NCBI RefSeq assembly: GCF_900168055.1
Contig: NZ_FUYS01000014.1
Coordinates: 1 to 64,000 of the forward strand
Direction of reading: 5' to 3'
Length of the DNA stretch: 64,000 bases
From: Parapedobacter luteus
GTDB lineage: Bacteria > Bacteroidota > Bacteroidia > Sphingobacteriales > Sphingobacteriaceae
Within the stretch, counting starts at the first letter, position 1, and every line of letters starts with the position of its first letter. The position numbers were made by a program, and so were the translations under genes. The notes under the pieces are model-generated. The model had not been told where the DNA came from. It made no database searches and saw only the letters and a list, made by a program, of their open reading frames with translations. Of the stretch, positions 1-7,578 are shown piece by piece.

Positions 1-710
1 GCAGGGTTTTGCCGGTACTGAACCAGCGACGAGCGGATATAAAACGCGAGGTTATAATCATTGGCGCTGAGCACAAAATAGTAAGAAGGCCGGTACTGGC
101 GCATGAAATCAGCCAAGGTCTCGCCTTTAAGGCCGGTAATGCTACTTACCAATTCAGGGGTAAACCGGTAGTCAATGACCGTTTCCCGGTAATCTTGCTC
201 GATAATCTCCTGAAGCCTGCGTGAGTTTTTACCCTCCCGGCTGATGAGCTTGTATAATGCATCGATGCTCAATCCTGCTCCCGTGGGGCCCACCGAAAAA
301 ATCGACCCCGCATCTCCCCGGCTATAGGCCGTGCTATACTCCCGCTTATTCTCCTCCAGCCGCTCCTCGGGACTACGCCGCGCAATGACCGATACTTCAT
401 CAAGCCATATTGTGGAACGCTCCATATTAAACAGCACGATCTTTTTATCTTTTACCATCAACGTATCGGGATGATAGCCCTTGGCCGCAGCGATCAGAAT
501 GTCGCCGGGTGAGGCCTGGATGGAAAATTCACCACGCGTGTTGTTGTACCCTCCTTCGTCGTTGGCGGTATTGTAAACGTATACCTGAGATATGCGCTGT
601 TTCGTATGCTTATCAAATACAATACCCTCTACGGCGTTTTGCGCCATCGTGAAGCCGGGACTCCATACGCCCAAGAATAATCCGGATAGAAAACGAACCA
701 AACATTTCAC
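1..710 (-). CDS. Secreted protein with N-terminal carboxypeptidase-like regulatory domain, partial (3' end outside window)
   Basis: About 236 codons are open from a GTG start at 710 to the left edge with no stop. The N-terminus is a signal peptide (hydrophobic core LSGLFLGVW, probable cut after MAQ). An AVEGIVFDKHTKQRISQVYVYN segment (read as two shorter pieces) resembles the beta-sandwich carboxypeptidase regulatory-like domain common at the N-terminus of Bacteroidota surface proteins; the region after about residue 100 is not recognised. A TAGTTTTA box, a one-mismatch -7 element, ends five bases before the GTG and supports that start. It lies 68 bp downstream of the glucosaminidase gene on the same strand. 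Probably periplasmic or outer-membrane associated; function unknown. Confidence 0.75.
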   Translation of the reverse strand, partial: MKCLVRFLSGLFLGVWSPGFTMAQNAVEGIVFDKHTKQRISQVYVYNTANDEGGYNNTRGEFSIQASPGDILIAAAKGYHPDTLMVKDKKIVLFNMERSTIWLDEVSVIARRSPEERLEENKREYSTAYSRGDAGSIFSVGPTGAGLSIDALYKLISREGKNSRRLQEIIEQDYRETVIDYRFTPELVSSITGLKGETLADFMRQYRPSYYFVLSANDYNLAFYIRSSLVQYRQNP

Positions 711-778
711 TGTCGTAAAACTACAGTTAAGTTTGCAGTTGGCGAAAAATTTAACACCATTTTGCAGATGGTGATAGC

Positions 779-1636
779 TTATTGTGACACTAAGATAAGC
801 TGGCCGACAAACAGCGATTCGGTTTTCAGCCCATTTAGATCCATCAGATCTGTCGTGGACATGCCATATTTACGGGCAATAGCAGCCAGCGTATCGCCTT
901 GCTTGACCTCATGGATATCGATACGTACCGGCGCCTTGGCCTGCGCGACTTGGAGCTCTTCTGGTTTATTTTCGACGATTTCAGTCTGGACTACTTTTTC
1001 ACGTTCGATTTTGGCGGTGCGGCTTTCGGGCCGGTCGTACTGATGCAGTTCGTAACGTTCGATGAGGTCGATCAGCAGATCAGCATATCGCGGGTTCGTC
1101 GCGTAACCAGCGGATTTAAGGCCTTTCGCCCATCCCTTGTAATCGTCCTTATCGAGTTCAAAGAGCGCCGCGTAGCGTTTCCGCAGCAAAAACTGCGAAT
1201 GGTCTTTGAACGACTCTTCCGCGTGTTCGTATACCCTGAAGCAATCGTTATGCCGATCATCGTCCTTGTAGGTTTTCCCCCCTATCCATTCCGGAGTGCA
1301 CTTGATGCCGAAGTGATTATTTGCTTCGCGGGCCAGTGTACTGTTGCCGTTTCCGGATTCGAGTAAAGCTTGCGCCAGCTTAATGCTTGCCGGAATACCA
1401 TACCGCTCCATTTCAGCAATGGCGATATCTTTATATCGCTCAATGTATTCGTAACCGGATGTGCTGGTGTAGGAAGCGGCCGGCTGTGCAGGTTTGGTAG
1501 GAGCGTTGCGTGCCGGCTGAGCTGGCCGCGCCGGTACCGGCCGGCTGCTCACGCGCGGGTTCTGAAGCACTTCATGCTTGGATAGGCACGAAGTAAAGAA
1601 GACGGCAGCGAGAATGGCGTATAGGTATCCTTTCAT
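779..1636 (-). CDS. Glucosaminidase/LysM lipoprotein (peptidoglycan hydrolase)
   Basis: 285 residues. The N-terminus is a lipoprotein signal with Cys in FFTSCLSK. A Pro/Ala-rich linker (residues 25-55) leads to an FlgJ-type glucosaminidase domain (about 60-200; motifs AQALLESGNG, HFGIKC, YATNPRYADLL) and a C-terminal LysM domain (about 238-284; VKQGDTLAAIARKYG). The family cleaves N-acetylglucosaminyl linkages of peptidoglycan, and LysM binds the glycan. Glu in the ALLESGNG motif is the expected catalytic acid. The ATG directly abuts the TAA of the upstream paralogue, so the two are very probably co-translated. Substrate and cellular role (division, remodelling) are inferred from family only. 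Confidence 0.9.
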   Translation of the reverse strand: MKGYLYAILAAVFFTSCLSKHEVLQNPRVSSRPVPARPAQPARNAPTKPAQPAASYTSTSGYEYIERYKDIAIAEMERYGIPASIKLAQALLESGNGNSTLAREANNHFGIKCTPEWIGGKTYKDDDRHNDCFRVYEHAEESFKDHSQFLLRKRYAALFELDKDDYKGWAKGLKSAGYATNPRYADLLIDLIERYELHQYDRPESRTAKIEREKVVQTEIVENKPEELQVAQAKAPVRIDIHEVKQGDTLAAIARKYGMSTTDLMDLNGLKTESLFVGQLILVSQ

Positions 1637-2314
1637 TTAGAGGAGCAATTGTTGTCCGATGCGCAACCGCGAGTCGGTCAGCCCATTGTTGCGCTGAATG
1701 GTCTGTACCGTTGTGCCATACTTCCGGGCGATGTCATATAAGGTGTCTCCTCGTTTTACCGTGTACCACGCTGCTTCCTCCGGCATTTCAGCTGCAGCAA
1801 GTACCATTCCTTCTGGTTTTTTATCCAACTCATGCAGGTTGTATTTCCGGATGATGTTGATGACCTTGGATGACCAAGAGGTACTGTGCGCATACCCGGA
1901 ACGGGCTATGCCCTGCACCCACTTTTGGTATTCATGAGGCTCATACAAGTCGAACAGCTCCACGGTACGCTTGCGGCGCTTCAGAAAATCGATAAAATCC
2001 TGATAGGATTCTTCTACCGACGAATACCCCTTGTAGGCCGAACGGATTTCCTTACTGTCGTTCGGCCCCTTAATACCGAAGTGGTTGTTGAGGTGGCGGG
2101 CGACGCGACTGGTACCGTGTGCGCTCTCATGCATCGCTATAGCTAAGATGATGCTCGCCGGGCATCCGTGTTCTTCCATATGCTGGATGGCTGCATCTTT
2201 GTATTGTTCGATATAAGCTTGGGGTGATTCTTGGGCTATCGTGTGTATAGCTGACGTTGCGGTCAACCACATGGCAAGGCATAAGGCAATGGTCGTCTTG
2301 TTTATTCCTTTCAT
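1637..2314 (-). CDS. Secreted glucosaminidase with C-terminal LysM
   Basis: 225 residues. It has a cleavable signal peptide (about residues 1-27, ending IHTIAQ), a glucosaminidase domain (about 30-165; AIAMHESAHG with catalytic-type Glu, HFGIKG, YAHSTSWSSKVI) and a LysM domain at the C-terminus (about 180-225; VKRGDTLYDIARKYG). It shares its architecture with the downstream lipoprotein but lacks the lipobox and the proline-rich linker, so it is probably soluble in the periplasm. It lies 22 bp after the O-methyltransferase gene and abuts the next gene with no spacer, giving a likely three-gene transcript. The pair looks like a tandem duplication that diverged in anchoring. Confidence 0.9.
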   Translation of the reverse strand: MKGINKTTIALCLAMWLTATSAIHTIAQESPQAYIEQYKDAAIQHMEEHGCPASIILAIAMHESAHGTSRVARHLNNHFGIKGPNDSKEIRSAYKGYSSVEESYQDFIDFLKRRKRTVELFDLYEPHEYQKWVQGIARSGYAHSTSWSSKVINIIRKYNLHELDKKPEGMVLAAAEMPEEAAWYTVKRGDTLYDIARKYGTTVQTIQRNNGLTDSRLRIGQQLLL

Positions 2315-2336
2315 ATCGTATGGTTTTAGCTTCCCT

Positions 2337-2972
2337 TTACCGCTTACGCAACAGAAACAACCCGTCGCGAATGGGAAGAATCAGTTTATCTACACGTTCA
2401 TCGGCTGCAAGCCGTTCGTTCAGTGAAACAAATTGCTGGGTTTGGGGATCGCCGGCATCCATCACCACTTTCCCCTTCCAAAGTACGTTGTCAATCAAAA
2501 TCAAGCCGCCCTTACGGCTTTTTTCGAGTGCAAGCTCATAATACAGGTGATTGTTTTTCTTATCGGCATCGATAAAAACGAAATCAAAAAGGCCTGACAA
2601 CTCGGGGATAACGGCGGCGGCATCGCCAATGTGGTAATGAATAGCATCGTGCCATTGGGATTGCTCAAAATACCCACGGACACGGGCTTCCAGCTCTGCG
2701 TTATGGTCGATGGTGTGGATTTCGCCCCCCGGCGCAAGGCCTTCCGCAAGACACAACGTCGCATAGCCGGTGAACGTGCCCACCTCCAGCACATAACGGG
2801 GTGCGACCAGCTTACTCAGCAGCGCGAGGAACCTCCCTTGATAATGGCCCGACAGCATGTGAGGCCTCGTTTCCTTGAGGTAGGTCTCCCGGTTGATGCG
2901 CTGCAATAAAGCAGGCTCAGCATCACACGTCCGCTCCAGATAGCTCGTCAATATGTCATCGAACATATCCAT
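2337..2972 (-). CDS. SAM-dependent O-methyltransferase (COMT-like, class I)
   Basis: About 211 residues. The motifs of the caffeoyl-CoA/catechol O-methyltransferase family are clear: VLEVGTFTGYATLCLAEGL for SAM binding, FIDADKKN for metal and substrate binding, and LIDNVLWKG. The enzyme transfers a methyl group from SAM to a hydroxyl, normally with a divalent metal; the substrate cannot be told. An upstream in-frame ATG at 3011 is unlikely because a perfect TAAGTTTG -7 box at 2990-2997 lies between it and the ATG at 2972 (a second ATG is at 2966). It is the first gene of the run with the two glucosaminidases. Confidence 0.9.
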   Translation of the reverse strand: MDMFDDILTSYLERTCDAEPALLQRINRETYLKETRPHMLSGHYQGRFLALLSKLVAPRYVLEVGTFTGYATLCLAEGLAPGGEIHTIDHNAELEARVRGYFEQSQWHDAIHYHIGDAAAVIPELSGLFDFVFIDADKKNNHLYYELALEKSRKGGLILIDNVLWKGKVVMDAGDPQTQQFVSLNERLAADERVDKLILPIRDGLFLLRKR

Positions 2973-2989
2973 CGTAACCGCAAAGTAAG

Positions 2990-2997
2990 CAAACTTA
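2990..2997 (-). promoter_or_regulatory. -7 box TAAGTTTG of the O-methyltransferase operon
   Basis: On the minus strand it reads TAAGTTTG, a perfect match to the Bacteroidota sigma-ABfr -7 consensus TAnnTTTG. It lies 17 nt before the ATG at 2972 and fixes that start. It is back to back with a second identical box for the divergent gene. Confidence 0.65.
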
Positions 2998-3032
2998 ACA
3001 CAATTTAACAACGATAACGATGTAACGTTTCG

Positions 3033-3040
3033 TAAGTTTG
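3033..3040 (+). promoter_or_regulatory. -7 box TAAGTTTG of the DUF5686 gene
   Basis: This plus-strand TAAGTTTG matches TAnnTTTG perfectly, 28 nt before the ATG at 3069. Together with the minus-strand copy at 2990-2997 it forms a divergent promoter pair within 51 bp. Confidence 0.65.
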
Positions 3041-3068
3041 GACGTCAGAATCATAACCGATCACCTAT

Positions 3069-5552
3069 ATGGATTGCCGTATCATGCTGAAAATCATCGC
3101 CGTCACCACCATCTTCACCTATTGCTTTATTTTACCCGCCCATACCCAAACGTATCCATTGAGCGGGCAGGTCAGGGATGAACACGGCCAGCCGGTACCC
3201 TTTGCCAGCATTTATAAAGCGAACACCACCACCGGTACATCGGCTAACAGCGAAGGAGTGTTCAAGCTTCAGCTGCCGTCCGGTGAGCACACATTGCTCA
3301 TTCGGGCCGTTGGTTACCGGCAGGCCGCCCAACAGGTGACGGTACCCCGCGACACACACCTCACTGTTGCCTTGCACACCGAGGCTTACCTGCTGGACGA
3401 GGTGGTCATCGGCCATGGAGAAGATCCGGCTTATGCCATTATCCGGCAGGCTATCCGCAACCGCAAGAAGCACTTGAATGAGGCCTCACCTTACACTGCC
3501 AAGGTGTATATCAAAGGCGTGCAGCGCCTATTGCAGGCGCCGAAGAAATTCTTGGGGTTTGATGTCGATCAGGTGGCGCGGGAGATGGGGCTTGACTCCA
3601 ACCGGACCGGCATTGTATACCTCTCAGAATCCGAATCCCGCATCACCGTGCAGCCGCCGGATAAATTCCATGAGGAGATGATCAGCTCCAAATTTTCGGG
3701 CAACAACCAAGCGTTCAGCTTCAACCGGGCAGCCGACTTAAAGCTGAACTTTTACGAAAATCATCAGCCCATTATTGAAGGGCTGAGCGCACGGCCATTT
3801 GTATCGCCCATCGCTGACAACGCACTGAATTACTACCGCTATCGCCTGTCAGGGACCACGGAAGAAAACGGACTTACGATCAACAAAATACAGGTCATCC
3901 CCCGTCGCAAGGCGGAACCGCTCTATGCGGGCGACATTTACATCATAGATGGCTCTTGGCGCATCTATGGGGTCAACCTCCAGCTCACGAAGGAATCGAG
4001 CGTCAATATCCTCGATACACTCAGCATCAGGCAGGAATTTATCCCGCTCGAAAACCAGCAATGGCAACCCTCAAGTATCCGCTTCGATTTCGTGGGTGGG
4101 TTGCTGGGCTTTCGCGTAGGCGGCTACTTCGCCGCGGTATACAGCGATTACAACCTGCAGCCCACCATCAAAAAGCGCCTTTTCAACGAAGCGTTGCGCA
4201 TTACGGAGGGTGTCAATAAGCGGGACGCTGACTATTGGGCAGCACACCGCCCCTTACTGCTTACGGAGGAGGAAGAGTTGGATTATGTCCGCAAAGACAG
4301 CATACAACGGCGGCGTGAATCAAAGGAATACCTCGACTCGGTGGATAGACGGGCCAACCGGTTTAAACCTATGGGCTTTCTCGCGGGGGGGTATACTTAC
4401 CGTAATCGTGCAGAACGCTGGCGCCTTTCGTTCGATGGCCTTGCCACGTCGCTGCTCTTCAACAGTGTGGAAGGGTTGGCACTCCATTATGGTGCTCAAT
4501 ATGTCAAGCAGGTAGACACCGTCCGCAACCGCAGCTTCACCCTATACGGCAATGTCCGCTACGGCTTTGCCAACCAGCGCTTCAACGGCTATCTGGGCAC
4601 GTCGTTTCCGTGGGGGAAAAGCACCTTTGGGCTCTATGGGGGCAGCACCGTGCAGGACCTGAACAACCGCGGCTCGCTGCCGCCACTATTTAACACCATC
4701 AGCACCACCTTCTTCGGCCGCAACTACATGAAAGTGTATGAGCGCGCCTTCGGCGGGGCCTCTTGGCAATATACGCTGCCTGCGAATGTGAAGTTGTCCG
4801 CTTCGGCGATATGGGAAAACCGCGTTTGGTTGCCCAACAGCACCGACTACACCTTCTGGGAGCGCAATAAACAGTACCTAACCTCAAACAATCCGTTTGT
4901 CCCCGCTGAAGACATACCACTATTTGACGAAAACCAGGCGTTTAAGGTCTCGTTGGGTGTCAGCTACGACTTTGGCACGCGGTACGAAACCTATCCGAAC
5001 AGGCGGGTATACTTGCCATCCAAATGGCCCACGCTATCGCTAAATTACACCAAGGCCATACCAGGGGTTTTCGGGGCCGACGCAGCTTATGACTTGCTGA
5101 TAGCCCGGTTGTACAAAACACAAATTGCTATGGGGTTGTACGGCCAGCTGTCCGTCGACCTTATCGCCGGCACGTTTTTGAGCAGCAAACAACTGTACTA
5201 CACGGATTACCGCCATTTCAACGGTACGCGTACGCTCATCAGCGACCAGCAACTGAGTACGTTCCTGCTGCTGGATTATTACCAGCATAGCACAACGGAA
5301 AATTTCGCGGAGGCACATGGTGAGTACAATCTGTCTACGTTGTTGACCAGCAAGGTGCCCCTGCTCCGCAAACTCAAGCTACAGGAAATCATCGGGCTGC
5401 ATTACCTTAACACCAAAGAGGTGTCCCATTATGGCGAAGCGCACGTCGGATTGCAGTGGCAAAACCTGCGGATTATCTATGCCCGTTCTTTCGGTGCCCG
5501 ACCGGAAATGCGCGGGAAAGACGCGATACGGATTGGGCTTCGGCTGTTTTAA
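3069..5552 (+). CDS. DUF5686 outer-membrane protein with carboxypeptidase-like regulatory domain
   Basis: 827 residues. The signal peptide ends near PAHTQ; a second ATG at 3084 would give a more usual signal length. Residues about 30-110 form the carboxypeptidase-like beta-sandwich (SGQVRDEHGQPVPFASIY). The rest is the DUF5686 region with a long run of amphipathic beta strands and a C-terminus ending IGLRLF, an aromatic end as in outer-membrane barrels. The family is conserved in Bacteroidota and its function is not established. The gene stands alone behind its own promoter and runs convergently into folE, with 13 bp between the stops. Confidence 0.88.
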   Translation: MDCRIMLKIIAVTTIFTYCFILPAHTQTYPLSGQVRDEHGQPVPFASIYKANTTTGTSANSEGVFKLQLPSGEHTLLIRAVGYRQAAQQVTVPRDTHLTVALHTEAYLLDEVVIGHGEDPAYAIIRQAIRNRKKHLNEASPYTAKVYIKGVQRLLQAPKKFLGFDVDQVAREMGLDSNRTGIVYLSESESRITVQPPDKFHEEMISSKFSGNNQAFSFNRAADLKLNFYENHQPIIEGLSARPFVSPIADNALNYYRYRLSGTTEENGLTINKIQVIPRRKAEPLYAGDIYIIDGSWRIYGVNLQLTKESSVNILDTLSIRQEFIPLENQQWQPSSIRFDFVGGLLGFRVGGYFAAVYSDYNLQPTIKKRLFNEALRITEGVNKRDADYWAAHRPLLLTEEEELDYVRKDSIQRRRESKEYLDSVDRRANRFKPMGFLAGGYTYRNRAERWRLSFDGLATSLLFNSVEGLALHYGAQYVKQVDTVRNRSFTLYGNVRYGFANQRFNGYLGTSFPWGKSTFGLYGGSTVQDLNNRGSLPPLFNTISTTFFGRNYMKVYERAFGGASWQYTLPANVKLSASAIWENRVWLPNSTDYTFWERNKQYLTSNNPFVPAEDIPLFDENQAFKVSLGVSYDFGTRYETYPNRRVYLPSKWPTLSLNYTKAIPGVFGADAAYDLLIARLYKTQIAMGLYGQLSVDLIAGTFLSSKQLYYTDYRHFNGTRTLISDQQLSTFLLLDYYQHSTTENFAEAHGEYNLSTLLTSKVPLLRKLKLQEIIGLHYLNTKEVSHYGEAHVGLQWQNLRIIYARSFGARPEMRGKDAIRIGLRLF

Positions 5553-5565
5553 GCCCGCTGCATCG

Positions 5566-6210
5566 TCAGCCTAACGACGCGGTAATCAGCCGGAGAAATT
5601 CGTTACGGGTACGCTCATGCACAAACTCACCCGTGAAGGCAGACGTCGTCGTCACGGAATTCTGCTTCTGCACGCCGCGCATGCACATACACAGGTGCTT
5701 GCATTCGACAACCACGGCCACCCCCGCCGGCTGCAAGGTCTTGTGTATACAATCACGAATCTCATTGGTAAGGCGCTCCTGAACCTGTAGACGGCGCGCA
5801 AAGATATCCACCACCCGTGGGATTTTGCTTAAGCCAACAATATGGCCATTGGGGATGTATGCTACATGGGCTTTACCGAAGAAGGGCAACATGTGGTGTT
5901 CGCACATGGAATAGACTTCAATATCTTTGACGACCACCATTTGGCTATATTCCTCCTCAAACATGGCACTGCGCAATACGGTTGCTGCGTCCAGGTCATA
6001 GCCATGGGTAAGGAACTGAAGTGCCTTTGCAACCCGCTCGGGCGTTTTCACCAGTCCAGAACGGGAGGGATCTTCCCCCAATAATTCGAGAATCTCCGCG
6101 TAATGCGCTGCAATACGGGCTACCTTTTCGGGATTATAGCGATCGATTTTGACGTATCCGTCAATTTCTTCCTCGTTGAGTGGAAAATTGTTTTCCATAT
6201 TCGTATGCAT
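5566..6210 (-). CDS. folE: GTP cyclohydrolase I
   Basis: 214 residues, a typical length. It converts GTP to 7,8-dihydroneopterin triphosphate, the entry to folate, biopterin and 7-deazaguanine pathways. The zinc and active-site signature [18 protein letters not shown] is present, as is the second zinc cysteine in [23 protein letters not shown] matches the conserved helical segment. It starts 18 bp after the stop of the QueD/PTPS-like gene on the same strand, so the two probably form a pterin operon in which this enzyme supplies the substrate of its neighbour. ATG at 6210 is chosen; ATG at 6198 is an alternative. Confidence 0.96.
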   Translation of the reverse strand: MHTNMENNFPLNEEEIDGYVKIDRYNPEKVARIAAHYAEILELLGEDPSRSGLVKTPERVAKALQFLTHGYDLDAATVLRSAMFEEEYSQMVVVKDIEVYSMCEHHMLPFFGKAHVAYIPNGHIVGLSKIPRVVDIFARRLQVQERLTNEIRDCIHKTLQPAGVAVVVECKHLCMCMRGVQKQNSVTTTSAFTGEFVHERTRNEFLRLITASLG

Positions 6211-6228
6211 TAGTTCGTCAACGGAGCG

Positions 6229-6642
6229 TTATTCCCCAAAGTATTCAACGGAGTTGTTTTCCGTTTCAACCAACCGCACCGAGTGTAAAATAACGTCATG
6301 CGCCTCTACATGCGGCTTCAATTGATTGAATATTTCAATGGCCAACACTTCCGTAGACGCCATTTTACCTTGCATGAAGTCCACATCCATATTGATGTTT
6401 CTGTGATCCAGCTTGTCGATCACATAAAACATGATGATGTTTTTCAGCTCCTTCAAATCAATGACAAACCCGGTCTCGGGGTTGACTTCGCCCTTAACCG
6501 TTACAAAAAGCTCATAGTTGTGGCCATGCCAATTCGGGTTGGAACATTTGCCAAACACCGCCTCGTTTTGTTCCAACGTCCATTCATCGCGGTATAATTT
6601 GTGCGCCGCGTTAAACCGTTCGCGCCGTGTCAGATATATCAT
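6229..6642 (-). CDS. queD: 6-pyruvoyltetrahydropterin synthase / QueD family protein
   Basis: 137 residues. The T-fold family acts on dihydroneopterin triphosphate to give 6-carboxy- or 6-pyruvoyl-tetrahydropterin. Visible are the zinc histidines in FNAAHKL and HGHNY, the catalytic Cys in GKCSNPNWHGHNY, LDHRNIN and the late Glu in LVETENNSVEY. CSNPNWHGHNY is a PTPS/QueD-type active site; which product is made cannot be decided from sequence. ATG 6642 is preferred to a TTG at 6651 because the TTG lies inside a perfect -7 box, TATCTTTG. This leaves only six bases between box and ATG, so the mRNA is predicted to be nearly leaderless. No queC, queE or queF is in the window. Confidence 0.9.
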   Translation of the reverse strand: MIYLTRRERFNAAHKLYRDEWTLEQNEAVFGKCSNPNWHGHNYELFVTVKGEVNPETGFVIDLKELKNIIMFYVIDKLDHRNINMDVDFMQGKMASTEVLAIEIFNQLKPHVEAHDVILHSVRLVETENNSVEYFGE

Positions 6643-6648
6643 AGGCTG

Positions 6649-6656
6649 CAAAGATA
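6649..6656 (-). promoter_or_regulatory. -7 box TATCTTTG of queD-folE
   Basis: A perfect TAnnTTTG match on the minus strand, six bases before ATG 6642. It overlaps the alternative TTG start and so argues against it. Confidence 0.65.
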
Positions 6657-6770
6657 CGTTAATTTGGTGATTCGTAAATTTGCTGTTTCTTTTTTTGCTG
6701 GATTACTGTTCGTTTTAGACTTATCGCTTACTGCCTGCCACTTGAGACTTACGGCATAAAGCTAATTTCA

Positions 6771-6778
6771 TACCTTTG
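6771..6778 (+). promoter_or_regulatory. -7 box TACCTTTG of truA
   Basis: A perfect TAnnTTTG match. Only four bases (CCTC) separate it from the GTG start of truA, so the transcript should begin at or within a few bases of the start codon. No TTG lies at the usual -33 spacing; the nearest is 26 bases upstream. Confidence 0.6.
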
Positions 6779-6782
6779 CCTC

Positions 6783-7544
6783 GTGGAAACCACGCGCAGA
6801 CGTTATTTCATCGAAATCGCCTTTGACGGCGGGGCTTATCATGGTTGGCAAATCCAACCCAACGCGTTGACCGTGCAGGAACTGCTGGATAAGGCATTGA
6901 CCACGCTGCTACGCGAACCCATCGGCACAGTAGGATGTGGCCGTACGGATACCGGCGTACATGCGACACAGCTTTTTGCACATTTCGATGTGGCGCATGA
7001 GGCTACCATCGGCGATGCGGATGCATTGCTTTACCGTATCAATGCATTGCTCCCGCATGATATCGCTGCAAAAAGACTTATCGCCGTTGCTCCGGATGCC
7101 CATGCACGGTTTGATGCGGTGCAACGGTCTTATGAATACCATACTCATTTTAAAAAGGATCCTTTTCTACGTGGCCGTTCGTGGCAGTTGCGCAGTGTAC
7201 CTGACGTCGGCGCAATGAACGAAGCTGCAGCAATTTTGCAGCAGTATGAAGATTTCTCGTGCTTCAGTAAGTCCAATACACAGGTGCACACCAATATATG
7301 CCGCGTAACGCGGGCAGAATGGCAATGGGTTGATGAACAACGGTTGGTCTTTCATATCTCCGCGAACCGGTTTCTTCGCAATATGGTAAGGGCTATCGTG
7401 GGGACCCTGATGGACGTCGGACGGGGCGAACACCCTCCGGAATACATGCACACCGTCATCCGTAGCAAAAGCCGCTCGGTGGCGGGCACCTCTGTCCCGG
7501 CGTGCGGTCTGTATCTTACTGAAGTGATGTATCCCTTCCTTTAG
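6783..7544 (+). CDS. truA: tRNA pseudouridine synthase A
   Basis: 253 residues. TruA makes pseudouridine at positions 38-40 of the tRNA anticodon arm. The catalytic Asp lies in VGCGRTDTGVHA; YHGWQIQPN, RFDAVQRSYEYH, FSCFSKSNTQVHTNIC and RNMVRAIVGTLMDVGRG are characteristic. The start is GTG at 6783. No other in-frame start lies between it and the conserved RYFIEIAFDG, and the -7 box is only four bases upstream. Divergent from the pterin operon. It is followed after 34 bp by a thioredoxin-like gene with its own -7 box. Confidence 0.96.
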   Translation: METTRRRYFIEIAFDGGAYHGWQIQPNALTVQELLDKALTTLLREPIGTVGCGRTDTGVHATQLFAHFDVAHEATIGDADALLYRINALLPHDIAAKRLIAVAPDAHARFDAVQRSYEYHTHFKKDPFLRGRSWQLRSVPDVGAMNEAAAILQQYEDFSCFSKSNTQVHTNICRVTRAEWQWVDEQRLVFHISANRFLRNMVRAIVGTLMDVGRGEHPPEYMHTVIRSKSRSVAGTSVPACGLYLTEVMYPFL

Positions 7545-7567
7545 GATCTCCTACTCATTTTTTTTGC

Positions 7568-7575
7568 TAAATTTG
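7568..7575 (+). promoter_or_regulatory. -7 box TAAATTTG three bases before a start codon
   Basis: A perfect TAnnTTTG match with only AGG between its last base and the ATG at 7579. This predicts a leaderless transcript for the thioredoxin-like lipoprotein. Confidence 0.6.
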
Positions 7576-7578
7576 AGG

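Noticed and set aside
899..1366. 155-codon plus-strand frame opposite the first glucosaminidase gene
   Set aside because: It is fully antisense to a gene with clear catalytic and LysM motifs, has no signal or family features, and its composition is that of a mirror frame.
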